Part shown: positions 1 through 6,670 of the stretch, piece after piece
Numbering within the stretch: position 1 is the first letter of the stretch
How the letters are laid out: every line of letters starts with the position of its first letter
Source: Opitutia bacterium
GTDB taxonomy: Bacteria; Verrucomicrobiota; Verrucomicrobiia; Opitutales; UBA953
Direction: 5' to 3'
Length of the DNA: 12,364 nucleotides
NCBI GenBank assembly: GCA_003485955.1
Contig: DNHH01000034.1
Location: 671-13,034, forward strand
Position numbers and translations under genes: made by a program
The notes under the pieces: generated by a model
Database searches by the model: none
The model's input: the letters and a program-made list of their open reading frames with translations, nothing else
What the model was told of the DNA's origin: nothing

Positions 1-2
1 TT

Positions 3-29
3 AGCGGTGCTAGCGGTATGAGCGGTATG
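3..29. repeat. 9-bp tandem repeat (about 3 copies) at the window edge
   Basis: Two perfect tandem copies of AGCGGTATG lie at 12-20 and 21-29, preceded by a diverged copy AGCGGTGCT at 3-11. The repeat period is a multiple of three, so it may be coding. On the plus strand, frame 3 is open from the edge to a TAA at 75-77 and would give a Ser-Gly-Met-rich tail. On the minus strand an ATG at 47 would open a protein beginning MERLALHTAHTASTA that runs off the edge. I cannot tell which, if either, is translated. Confidence 0.6.
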
Positions 30-68
30 AAGGGCGAGCCTCTCCATGCTGTCTTTTTTACCTGTCAC

Positions 69-96
69 TTGACCTAATTCGCATACCTCGGACGAT
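69..96 (+). promoter_or_regulatory. possible sigma-70-type promoter for the SDR gene
   Basis: TTGACC at 69-74 is a good -35 match. It is followed after 16 nt by GACGAT (91-96), a poor -10. The predicted transcript would begin almost at the ATG at 103, giving a leaderless or nearly leaderless mRNA, which would fit the missing Shine-Dalgarno. The -10 is weak, so this is a tentative call. Confidence 0.25.
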
Positions 97-102
97 GTCA
101 GC

Positions 103-795
103 ATGTCTTCTTATGCACTTATCGGCGGAAATTCGGGCATCGGCCTTGCACTCGCTCGGCGACTTGTCGCTGCCGGTCACACCGTACATGCCGCAGCACG
201 CACGGCTGGTCCACTTGCCGAGCTTGGCGTCCATGTTCAACCATTTGATGCTGAATCGCCGGGTACACTCGTTTGGCCAGAGCGCCTCGATGGATTCGTT
301 TACTGTCCCGGCACGATTACACTTAAGTCATTCGGCAGATTAACCGCAGATGACTTCTTGCGCGACTTGCGCGTCAACCTCCTCGGCGCTGTCGCCGCAT
401 TACAGTCAGCGCATCCTGCGCTCCGCGCTTCAGGCTCCGGCTCAGTTGTGCTTTTCTCCACTGTCGCGGTCGCCCAGGGCATGCCGATGCATGCGAGTAT
501 CGCTGCGGCTAAAGGTGCGGTCGAGGGACTGGCGCGATCGCTCGCCGCGGAGTGGGCGCCGCATGTACGCGTCAATGTCATCGCTCCGTCGCTGAGCGAT
601 ACGCCGCTTGCGGGTGCACTTCTTGGCGACGAGACCCGTCGTGCAGGTGCTGCCAAACGCCACCCATTACAACGCGTGGGCGATGCAGATCAACTTGCTG
701 CGACAGCTGAGCACTTACTTGGCCCTGCCAGCGGCTTTATGACCGGGCAAGTTCTTCATATCGACGGTGGGCTATCAACCGTGCGGTTGCTCTGA
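103..795 (+). CDS. SDR-family protein lacking the catalytic Tyr
   Basis: This 230-residue protein has the classical short-chain dehydrogenase/reductase fold. The nucleotide-binding glycine motif GGNSGIG is at residues 8-14, a degenerate NNAG-like segment (YCPGT) at 67-71, the active-site Asn in VNLLG (N92) and the Ser of the catalytic set at about S119. The C-terminal substrate loop APSLSDTPLA follows, and the protein ends with the usual G-x-hydrophobic-DGG (HIDGG 219-223). The YxxxK motif is altered: Lys137 is present, but the position four before it is Ile133, in HASIAAAK. I recall a subfamily of bacterial SDRs with a similar H-A-S-(V/I)-A-A-A-K signature, so this is probably a family trait rather than a mutation. 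NAD(P)-binding is likely; catalysis and substrate are unknown. The ATG at 103 places the Gly motif at the right distance from the N terminus. No Shine-Dalgarno is visible. Confidence 0.88.
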   Translation: MSSYALIGGNSGIGLALARRLVAAGHTVHAAARTAGPLAELGVHVQPFDAESPGTLVWPERLDGFVYCPGTITLKSFGRLTADDFLRDLRVNLLGAVAALQSAHPALRASGSGSVVLFSTVAVAQGMPMHASIAAAKGAVEGLARSLAAEWAPHVRVNVIAPSLSDTPLAGALLGDETRRAGAAKRHPLQRVGDADQLAATAEHLLGPASGFMTGQVLHIDGGLSTVRLL

Positions 796-840
796 TTCTT
801 TTTTACTCGAACTTCAAAAAGTCTTCGGCATAAAACGGAT

Positions 841-1044
841 ATGGCAAAAGTCACCGTAGACCTTGATGTCGTCGACATCGTGATAGGCTTGCTGCTCGTC
901 GTCACCAACGCCGTCCTGCTCGCCCACTTCAAGAAGCACAAGCCCGACCAACCTCGCCTGCGGGTGCTCTGTTTCCTCGGCATGCTCTTCGGCTTCTTCT
1001 TGGCCTTCTGGAATTTCTTCTACGACCTCGCGCTGGGACGATAG
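841..1044 (+). CDS. small two-helix inner-membrane protein, unknown function
   Basis: This 67-residue ORF encodes a short acidic N terminus (VDLDVVD), a first hydrophobic segment at about residues 10-28, a basic loop (KKHKPDQPRLR, 31-41) and a second, Phe/Leu-rich segment at about 42-63. The positive-inside rule places the basic loop in the cytoplasm and both ends outside. It follows the SDR gene by 45 nt and is followed immediately by a strong hairpin terminator, which supports it as a real transcribed gene. I do not recognise a family. The start ATG lacks a clear Shine-Dalgarno. It may be co-transcribed with the SDR gene, as no terminator is evident between them. Confidence 0.6.
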   Translation: MAKVTVDLDVVDIVIGLLLVVTNAVLLAHFKKHKPDQPRLRVLCFLGMLFGFFLAFWNFFYDLALGR

Positions 1045-1050
1045 GCGAAA

Positions 1051-1075
1051 AAAGGCCCGCGCATGGCGGGCCTTT
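1051..1075. terminator. bidirectional hairpin terminator between the small membrane-protein gene and pdhC
   Basis: A perfect 10-bp inverted repeat has arms AAAGGCCCGC at 1051-1060 and GCGGGCCTTT at 1066-1075, with a 5-nt loop. On the minus strand the GC-rich stem is followed by a run of six T (complement of 1048-1053), so termination of the pdhABC transcript should be efficient. On the plus strand the U-tract is only three, so termination of the 841-1044 transcript may be weaker. It lies 6 nt after the plus-strand stop and 21 nt beyond the pdhC stop. Confidence 0.9.
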
Positions 1076-1096
1076 GGTATGAGCGAGGAAAAGCTC

Positions 1097-2386
1097 TCAG
1101 ATCATCATCAATGCAGGCTCTTCAAGCATTTGGCGAAGTGCTTGTAGGAACTGTGCTGCGGTGGCGCCGTCGACCACGCGGTGATCGCCAGAGAGACCCA
1201 CAACCATACGCTGTCCAACAACGATACGCCCTTGAGCGTCGACGATGGGCTTCTGTACAGTTGCGCCTACAGAGAGGATGGCAGCGTTCGGTGCATTGAT
1301 AATGCCAAAGAAGCCACTCACGCCATACATGCCGAGGTTGGTAACCGTGAACGTCGATCCAGACATCTCAGCCGGTGTAAGTTTCTTCGCACGTGCCTTC
1401 GCAATCAGAGCTTTGGCTTCAAGGGCAATGTCGCGCAGGGATTTGGCTTGAGCATCACGAACAACGGGGGTGACGAGTCCGTCTTCGAGGGCGACGCCGA
1501 AGGCGAGGTGCACGGCACCATGGGTGCGGATGCTGGTGCCCGCCCACGATGCATTCACAGCTGGTACGCGACGGAGGGCCTCAGCCGAAGCTTTCAGAAT
1601 AAAATCATTTACTGAAAGCTTGAGCGCATCTTTCCCGCTGGCTTCGGTGAGCCGGCGATTGAGGGTTTCGCGTAGAGCGAGAAGCGGAGCAGCATCGACT
1701 TCGGTTTCGAGATAAAAATGCGGGACGGTCAGCTTGGACTCGAGTAAGCGACGCGCAATTGTTTGGCGCATGCTTGAGACTACGACGTCGGCATCTGCCT
1801 GAATGCCTTTACCGTCTGCCGGTGCAGCGACCGCAACATTCAGTGGGCCAGCAGCACTCGCAGGCGCAGCGGTAGCTGCGAGAACATCATTACCAACAAC
1901 GCGCCCGCCAGGTCCAGTGCCACTGAGTGCAGCAACATTCACGCCGGCTTTTTCGGCCATGCGTTTTGCATAAGGGGAAGCTTTGGCGCGCTCACCTGTT
2001 TGTGTGGTAGCGACGACAGGTGATGCCATGGCCTGTGGGGCGCAGCTCACGCCGGTGGATTCAGGAATGGGCGGTACCGCAGCGGGCTTGCCAGGTTCAG
2101 CCTTAGGCGTTGGGGCGTTTGTGCTTCCGGGAGCGGGCGCCACTTCACCTTTTTTTCCAATCGCGCAAATAGGGGCGCCGACAGGAAGCTGAGCACCAGC
2201 CGCCGCGTACATCTTAAGTAATACACCTGGGATGGTATTTTGTACCTCCATGGTGGCCTTGTCGGTTTCGACTTCGCAAAGGATGTCACCAAAGGCGAGC
2301 GTATCGCCTTCTTTGACGTTCCATTTCACGAGTGTCCCCACCGTCATGGTGTCGGACAACTTGGGCATATCGATAATATCAGCCAT
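1097..2386 (-). CDS. pdhC: pyruvate dehydrogenase E2, dihydrolipoamide acetyltransferase
   Basis: This 429-residue protein forms the core of the pyruvate dehydrogenase complex, moving acetyl groups from lipoyl-lysine to CoA. One N-terminal lipoyl domain (about 1-77) carries the lipoylation site in ETDKATME (Lys43). A Pro/Ala-rich swinging linker (about 80-133) follows. The peripheral-subunit-binding domain at about 135-171 (ASPYAKRMAEKAG...GPGGRV) docks E1 or E3. After a second Ala-rich linker comes the catalytic domain (about 200-429), with the active-site motif DHRVVDG (His402, Asp406) and the usual hydrophobic tail ending LMMI. One lipoyl domain is the arrangement common in E2 proteins paired with heterodimeric E1, unlike the three domains of E. 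coli AceF. It is the last gene of pdhABC, 27 nt after pdhB. A 2-oxoacid or acetoin dehydrogenase E2 is the main alternative, but the partner E1 sequences favour pyruvate. No Shine-Dalgarno is seen before the ATG. Confidence 0.95.
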   Translation of the reverse strand: MADIIDMPKLSDTMTVGTLVKWNVKEGDTLAFGDILCEVETDKATMEVQNTIPGVLLKMYAAAGAQLPVGAPICAIGKKGEVAPAPGSTNAPTPKAEPGKPAAVPPIPESTGVSCAPQAMASPVVATTQTGERAKASPYAKRMAEKAGVNVAALSGTGPGGRVVGNDVLAATAAPASAAGPLNVAVAAPADGKGIQADADVVVSSMRQTIARRLLESKLTVPHFYLETEVDAAPLLALRETLNRRLTEASGKDALKLSVNDFILKASAEALRRVPAVNASWAGTSIRTHGAVHLAFGVALEDGLVTPVVRDAQAKSLRDIALEAKALIAKARAKKLTPAEMSGSTFTVTNLGMYGVSGFFGIINAPNAAILSVGATVQKPIVDAQGRIVVGQRMVVGLSGDHRVVDGATAAQFLQALRQMLEEPALMMI

Positions 2387-2413
2387 CGGTGTTAAAGTTT
2401 GGGTGTTGTAAAA

Positions 2414-3391
2414 TTACGCGAGAACTTTGAGTGCGGCTTCAACGACGCGTGCGGGCGAAGGGATTTGGACGTCTTCGAGCGGCTTCGAATAAATCTGAGG
2501 AGCATCGATTGACGAGACGCGACCAATCGGTGCATCGAGTTCATCAAAAGCTTTGGACTGGATAATATAAGCGACCTGGGCGTCGACGCCGCAGAAGGGC
2601 TTATTTTCCTCAACGAGCAACGCGCGGTGCGTTTTGCGCACGGAGGTCAGGATGGTTTCTTCGTCAAGCGGTCGGATGGATCGCAGGTCGACGACTTCGA
2701 CCGAGACACCGTGCTCGGCTTCGAGAATTTCGGCGGCTTTGAGTGAAGTGATGACGGCTCGGCCGTGTGCTACAATAGTGAGATCTGTACCCGCGCGCTT
2801 CACGTCGGCAACGCCAATGGGCACAATGTAATCTTCGTCGGGGACTTCGCCTTTGTCGTTATAGAGAATGGTATTCTCCATGACGTAGACAGGGTCGTTG
2901 TCACGAATCGCTGCCTTGAGGAGTCCTTTCGCATCGTAAGGTGTCGCTGGGCAAACGACTTTGATTCCTGGATGAGCCGCGAGCATTGCTTCCGGTGTGT
3001 GCGAGTGGGTTGCACCAACGTTGGTTCCGCCGTTAGCGGGACCACGGATGACAATCGGGCAGTTAATCAAGCCGCCTGACATGTAGCGGATGTTGCCAGC
3101 GTTGTTCACGATTTGGTCAAAGGCTACATAGCTGAAGGACCAGAACATGAGCTCCATCACGGGGCGGATACCTAACATCGAGGCACCGACACCGAGTCCG
3201 ATAAAGCCTGCTTCTGAAATGGGTGTATCGATGACGCGCTTCGGCCCAAATTCTTTTAACAAGCCCTCCGTCACTTTGTATGCACCATTAAACTGGGCGA
3301 CTTCTTCGCCCATAATGACAACGTTCTCATCACGTTTCATTTCTTCGCGCATGGCTGCGCGGATGGCTTCACGGTAGGAAAGGATAGGCAT
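2414..3391 (-). CDS. pdhB: pyruvate dehydrogenase E1 component, beta subunit
   Basis: This 325-residue protein is full length for the E1 beta family. It pairs with E1 alpha to decarboxylate pyruvate with thiamine diphosphate (TPP) and reductively acetylate E2. The N-terminal transketolase-like pyrimidine-binding domain (about 1-180) begins ILSYREAIRAAM and holds the conserved Glu in TPISEAG (Glu60), which contacts the TPP aminopyrimidine, and the active-site His of GATHSH (His129). The MFWSFSYVAFDQIVNNA segment (82-98) is typical of alpha2-beta2 E1 enzymes. The C-terminal transketolase domain (about 198-320) includes VVDLRSIRPLDEETI and the VEENKPFCG loop. It starts 14 nt after the pdhA stop and is followed 27 nt later by pdhC, so the three are almost certainly one transcript. 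No Shine-Dalgarno is visible. Confidence 0.95.
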   Translation of the reverse strand: MPILSYREAIRAAMREEMKRDENVVIMGEEVAQFNGAYKVTEGLLKEFGPKRVIDTPISEAGFIGLGVGASMLGIRPVMELMFWSFSYVAFDQIVNNAGNIRYMSGGLINCPIVIRGPANGGTNVGATHSHTPEAMLAAHPGIKVVCPATPYDAKGLLKAAIRDNDPVYVMENTILYNDKGEVPDEDYIVPIGVADVKRAGTDLTIVAHGRAVITSLKAAEILEAEHGVSVEVVDLRSIRPLDEETILTSVRKTHRALLVEENKPFCGVDAQVAYIIQSKAFDELDAPIGRVSSIDAPQIYSKPLEDVQIPSPARVVEAALKVLA

Positions 3392-3405
3392 GTCGGCAGT
3401 TTAGT

Positions 3406-4539
3406 TCACTCAAAGATAATGGTTCCGCGCGACGTGGTGTCTTTGCCGCGGTTGTCTTCTTCCCAGTAAATATCCTGAGTGATAGATTCGACAGTGGGGT
3501 AGGGTGATGCGTCGGCGAAGTCGGCCGCTTTATTCGCTTCCTCCATCGCAGCCTCATTAATCGATGCGACGAGTGCATCGGTGAGCACGCCTTCATTCAG
3601 CAGCTCTTTTTCCCAAAGCTTAATCGGATCTTTTTCTTCGCGGTAACCCTTGATTTCTTCTTTGTCGCGATACGTTTTATCAGGGTCAGCCATCGAGTGA
3701 CCGAAGTAACGGTAGGTGAAAATTTCTAAAACCGTCGGGCGATTTTTTTCATGCGCACGCTTCACAGCAATTGCTGTCTTTGCGCGCACTTCGTAAAGGT
3801 CGTGTCCATTGACGAGATCCCAGTCCATGCCGTATCCCTCTGCGCGTTTGGCCAAGGAGCCAGGGTGCGCGGTGGAGCGCTCTTGCGAAGTGCCCATGGA
3901 GTAACCGTTGTTTTCAATAATAAAGATAACAGGCAAATCCCAAAGTGCTGCCAAGTTGTAGGCTTCGTGGACTGCGCCTTGATTGACGGCGCCATCGCCC
4001 ATGTAGACGAGGCAGCAACCCTTAAGGCCTTTTTGTTTTAATGCGTAGGCAATACCTGTTCCGAGCGGGGCTTGTCCGCCGACGATACCGTGGCCGCCCC
4101 AGTAATTTTTGTCCGGCGCGAAGTAATGCATCGAGCCGCCTTTGCCTTTAGAGCAACCCGTTGCCTTGCCCTGCAATTCGGCCATGCAACTATTCATATC
4201 CATCCCGACCATTAAGGCGTGACCATGGTCGCGATAGCCAGTGATCAGGTGGTCATTTTTTCCAAGGACGGAAAGCGTGCCGACGGCAACAGCCTCTTGG
4301 CCGACATAGAGGTGAAGGAAGCCGCCAATTTTACCTTGTTGATAGGTTCGAATACAGCGCTGTTCGAAGTGCCGAATCCTGGCCATCTGGGTATAGAGTT
4401 TAACCTTGTCGGCTTTTGTTAGGCCTGCGTTGGCAGGGTCCTTGGCAAAAGCAGAAGGCCCCGCGGGGTTCTTCAGTGATTCAGGGTGTGTAAGGGCGGT
4501 AGGCTTGGCCACGGCAGTTGTTAGGTGTCGATTGGACAC
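3406..4539 (-). CDS. pdhA: pyruvate dehydrogenase E1 component, alpha subunit
   Basis: This is the TPP-binding subunit of the pyruvate decarboxylase component. The catalytic body begins near residue 40 (TKADKVKLYTQMARIRHFEQRC), followed by GGFLHLYVGQEAVAVG, the RDHGHAL segment (103-109) and GKGGSMHYF. The TPP/Mg motif starts at GDGAVNQGA (181-189) and closes at ENN (209-211). The loop YRYFGHSMADPDKTYR (276-291) matches the E1 alpha phosphorylation-loop region, with His281 and Ser282. The first 40 residues are a Pro/Ala/Thr-rich extension not needed for the fold. The start is a GTG at 4537-4539, the first usable start after an in-frame TGA; a second GTG is nine codons further in (codon 10). 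No Shine-Dalgarno is seen. It is the first gene of the operon and is divergent from the HPr gene with about 41 nt between starts, so the two promoters must be very close or overlap the other gene's 5' end. Confidence 0.94.
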   Translation of the reverse strand: MSNRHLTTAVAKPTALTHPESLKNPAGPSAFAKDPANAGLTKADKVKLYTQMARIRHFEQRCIRTYQQGKIGGFLHLYVGQEAVAVGTLSVLGKNDHLITGYRDHGHALMVGMDMNSCMAELQGKATGCSKGKGGSMHYFAPDKNYWGGHGIVGGQAPLGTGIAYALKQKGLKGCCLVYMGDGAVNQGAVHEAYNLAALWDLPVIFIIENNGYSMGTSQERSTAHPGSLAKRAEGYGMDWDLVNGHDLYEVRAKTAIAVKRAHEKNRPTVLEIFTYRYFGHSMADPDKTYRDKEEIKGYREEKDPIKLWEKELLNEGVLTDALVASINEAAMEEANKAADFADASPYPTVESITQDIYWEEDNRGKDTTSRGTIIFE

Positions 4540-4568
4540 GGCCCAGCCCGAAGGTCAAGTGAAGCCAC

Positions 4569-4583
4569 AAGGAGGGTGGGGTG
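4569..4583 (+). promoter_or_regulatory. ribosome binding site deciding the HPr start
   Basis: AAGGAGG at 4569-4575 is a strong Shine-Dalgarno with a 5-nt spacer to a GTG at 4581-4583. This is striking because most other starts in the window have none. It supports the GTG start for HPr over the internal ATG at 4638, whose upstream bases show no such site. Confidence 0.6.
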
Positions 4584-4925
4584 AATAACCTTGACCCAAA
4601 GGGCATTGAGTTGCCCTCATTTCGCACCCCTTTGTCCATGAATCCAGCCCCTGAGCAGACCGAACGCGAACTTGTCGTTCAAAACCGCATGGGAATCCAT
4701 ACCCGGCCCGCCGCTCAGATTGTTCGTTTAGCCAACCGTTACCCAGATATTGACGTGCAAGTCGCCAAAGATGACGAAGTGGTGAATGGAAAGAGTATTA
4801 TGAGCTTAATGATGCTGGCTGCTGGTCAGGGATCTCGATTGCGCTTCACCGCTACCGGTGCTGGCTCGGTTGCTTTAATGAATGAGATGGAGGCGCTTTT
4901 CGCCCGCAAATTTGACGAGAACTGA
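4581..4925 (+). CDS. HPr-family phosphocarrier protein
   Basis: The protein (114 residues from the GTG, 95 from the internal ATG at 4638) belongs to the HPr family, which passes phosphate from enzyme I to sugar-specific EII proteins or serves as a regulator. The active-site signature NRMGIHTRPAAQ (residues 35-46) contains the phosphorylated His40, equivalent to His15. VNGKSIMSLMMLA (68-80) contains Ser72, equivalent to the regulatory Ser46 that HPr kinase modifies. Both sites are intact. The core starts near residue 29, so the first 20-28 residues are an extension. The AAGGAGG site favours the GTG; family length favours the ATG. No enzyme I, EII or HPr kinase gene is nearby. It is divergent from pdhA and 3 nt upstream of a secreted protein gene. 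A regulatory (NPr/Crh-like) role is possible but not shown. Confidence 0.93.
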   Translation: MNNLDPKGIELPSFRTPLSMNPAPEQTERELVVQNRMGIHTRPAAQIVRLANRYPDIDVQVAKDDEVVNGKSIMSLMMLAAGQGSRLRFTATGAGSVALMNEMEALFARKFDEN

Positions 4926-4928
4926 TCT

Positions 4929-6110
4929 ATGTTTGTTTTAGTGGCTAGTTTGCTACTTGCGGCAAGTTCTCCCGCGGCGACCGCGCCGGTCCTTCCAGAC
5001 ACCGAAGTTATTCGCTATTTGCGTGGAGCAGAACAGGCCGAGTGGTCGCGGGCTTATCTGCTTTTTGAAGCCGGACGAGGGCGTCTTAATCAAGGCACAA
5101 GTATTATGAATGCCCCGCGCACTCAGAGTGTTGGCAAGGGTTTTGAAACACCCGCTGAAGCCAAGGCCCGTGGCGAAGCTTTAGTGAAAGAAGGCCAAGA
5201 GCAGATTCAACGAGCGACCCAGACTTTAAATCGTTTGCGATCAACTGCGGCAACGCGGTTTGCTGAACTAACCAAAGAAGTCAGTTTAGCTCTAGAAGTT
5301 TCAGGCTATCGATGGGAAGAGGGTTTACTCATGAGTGCACTGCGTGCGCAGAAACTTGCTCGAGATGCTGGGATGACGGCGCACCACGTGATTGGTGCCT
5401 GGAATTTTGGCGACGACGGCAAGCCTGCACCCAACGCTACGTTGATTGAAGATTTACGCGCGGCATGGACGAAGGCCCAAGCAGAGCGAAAATTTTTAGA
5501 ACCTGCTCCGAGTGATGGTTATCGCATTACGGCTGCACCCACAGCTGAAGCGCCTGCCCAGTTTTCAGCAACCTGGACTGCGCCAACTGCGGCCAACCAA
5601 GTCGCATTGGTTTGGGCTGAGATATACCCTATTAACTCCTCAGCCTCACTGGTTTACATCCATGTCGCCGATGCTCATTCACTTCGATTGATAGATACGG
5701 AATGTTTTTTGACGTCACCTCAAGGTGATGCTGTTGGCTTCCGCGCCTCGATTGCTTTACAGGATCGATATAGTTTTGTGCCACGAATTAGCGCAAGTGA
5801 CACATGGCGCTTAGGTTATCCTTTGGCCGATTGTACGCCTATTGGGGCGGCGATGCTAAGACACCTAAGCGTGAGGGGTAATCGCGTGCCAGTTTGGTGC
5901 GGCGAATGGCTGTCGCGTCTGCTGGGCGGCAATGTCAGCCTAGATGACAAGTCAAATGCACTCTGGAAGGTGAAACCCGTGCCAGGCGTCACGGGAGACT
6001 TTAAAGTTTCCGCAACGCAAGTCGGAACCACCAAGACCATTGAAGTGGGTACCTTAAGTTTACGTCTTGAGCAGACTAAGTCCGCCAAGACTCCTCCAGC
6101 CGCTAAGTAA
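4929..6110 (+). CDS. secreted or periplasmic protein of unknown function
   Basis: This 393-residue protein has a likely signal peptide: hydrophobic FVLVASLLLAA (residues 2-12) and a probable cleavage after about Ala19 (SSPAATA). There is no lipobox Cys. Residues 25-190 read as mostly alpha-helical and charged (for example EGQEQIQRATQTLNRLRST), as in a helical-bundle or tetratricopeptide-like region, though I see no regular repeat. Residues 195-385 look beta-rich, with alternating hydrophobic stretches such as QVALVWAEIY and SLVYIHVADAH. Three Cys residues (259, 302, 324) lie in this half. The C terminus is Lys/Ala/Pro-rich. I do not recognise a family. It starts 3 nt after the HPr stop, which argues for co-transcription and perhaps coupled translation. 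It ends 3 nt from the stop of the convergent def gene. Confidence 0.8.
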   Translation: MFVLVASLLLAASSPAATAPVLPDTEVIRYLRGAEQAEWSRAYLLFEAGRGRLNQGTSIMNAPRTQSVGKGFETPAEAKARGEALVKEGQEQIQRATQTLNRLRSTAATRFAELTKEVSLALEVSGYRWEEGLLMSALRAQKLARDAGMTAHHVIGAWNFGDDGKPAPNATLIEDLRAAWTKAQAERKFLEPAPSDGYRITAAPTAEAPAQFSATWTAPTAANQVALVWAEIYPINSSASLVYIHVADAHSLRLIDTECFLTSPQGDAVGFRASIALQDRYSFVPRISASDTWRLGYPLADCTPIGAAMLRHLSVRGNRVPVWCGEWLSRLLGGNVSLDDKSNALWKVKPVPGVTGDFKVSATQVGTTKTIEVGTLSLRLEQTKSAKTPPAAK

Positions 6111-6113
6111 CTG

Positions 6114-6668
6114 TCACGCTTTTGCTGACCGTACGAGCTGTTTGATTTTTGACTCTGCCCGTTGGCGGTGAGAGACGGTCATGCGGTCGATAAAAAGAAC
6201 GCCCTGGCAGTGGTCGTGCTCGTGTTGAATGCAGCGAGCTAACAATCCGCCACAGACCATGACATGGGGTGCGCCGTCCACATCGCGGTAACGCACCACG
6301 CATCTTTCCACGCGGGGAACTTCGCCACGAATACCGGGGAACGATAAACAGCCTTCTTCAAGCAGATCAATTTCGCCTGGCAAGATATCCACTTCAGCAT
6401 TTGCCATGTAAACAGGCATGATGCTTTTTGCATCTAAAACAACCTTTCCATCAAGTTCTATGGGCGTGTCCTCGTCGGGCACGTTAACTATAAAGAACTG
6501 AATCGACTTACCGATTTGCGGCGCCGCCAAACCCATTCCGCGCGCCGCCCGCATCGCCACAAGCATGTCCTCTGCGAGTGCGCGTAAAGGTTGACCAAAG
6601 ACCCGCACGCCTTCGCCCTTCGTGCGCAAGATTGGCTCCGGATAAAAAACGATGGTGAGTTCGGCCAT
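6114..6668 (-). CDS. def: peptide deformylase
   Basis: The enzyme removes the formyl group from the N-terminal Met of nascent proteins. All three family motifs are present in the 184 residues: motif 1 GMGLAAPQ (44-51), motif 2 EGCLS (105-109) with metal ligand Cys107, and motif 3 HEHDH (149-153) with ligands His149 and His153 and catalytic Glu150. Length is normal. The C-terminal extension after the HExxH helix is short and helical (RMTVSHRQRAESKIKQLV). The start ATG is 2 nt after the stop of the HTH regulator, so the two are very likely co-transcribed. The usual partner gene fmt is not here. No Shine-Dalgarno is visible. The stop lies 3 bp from that of the convergent gene, with no hairpin between. 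Confidence 0.97.
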   Translation of the reverse strand: MAELTIVFYPEPILRTKGEGVRVFGQPLRALAEDMLVAMRAARGMGLAAPQIGKSIQFFIVNVPDEDTPIELDGKVVLDAKSIMPVYMANAEVDILPGEIDLLEEGCLSFPGIRGEVPRVERCVVRYRDVDGAPHVMVCGGLLARCIQHEHDHCQGVLFIDRMTVSHRQRAESKIKQLVRSAKA

Positions 6669-6670
6669 GG

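Noticed and set aside
300..656. Minus-strand open frame inside the SDR gene
   Set aside because: It is a shadow frame; the SDR reading has full family motifs.
796..840. Terminator after the SDR gene (TTTTTT run, ACTT...AAGT)
   Set aside because: The T-run has no hairpin before it and the small inverted repeat is too short and A/T-rich.
1181..1615. Plus-strand open frame of 144 codons
   Set aside because: It is antisense to the catalytic domain of pdhC, which is certain from its motifs.
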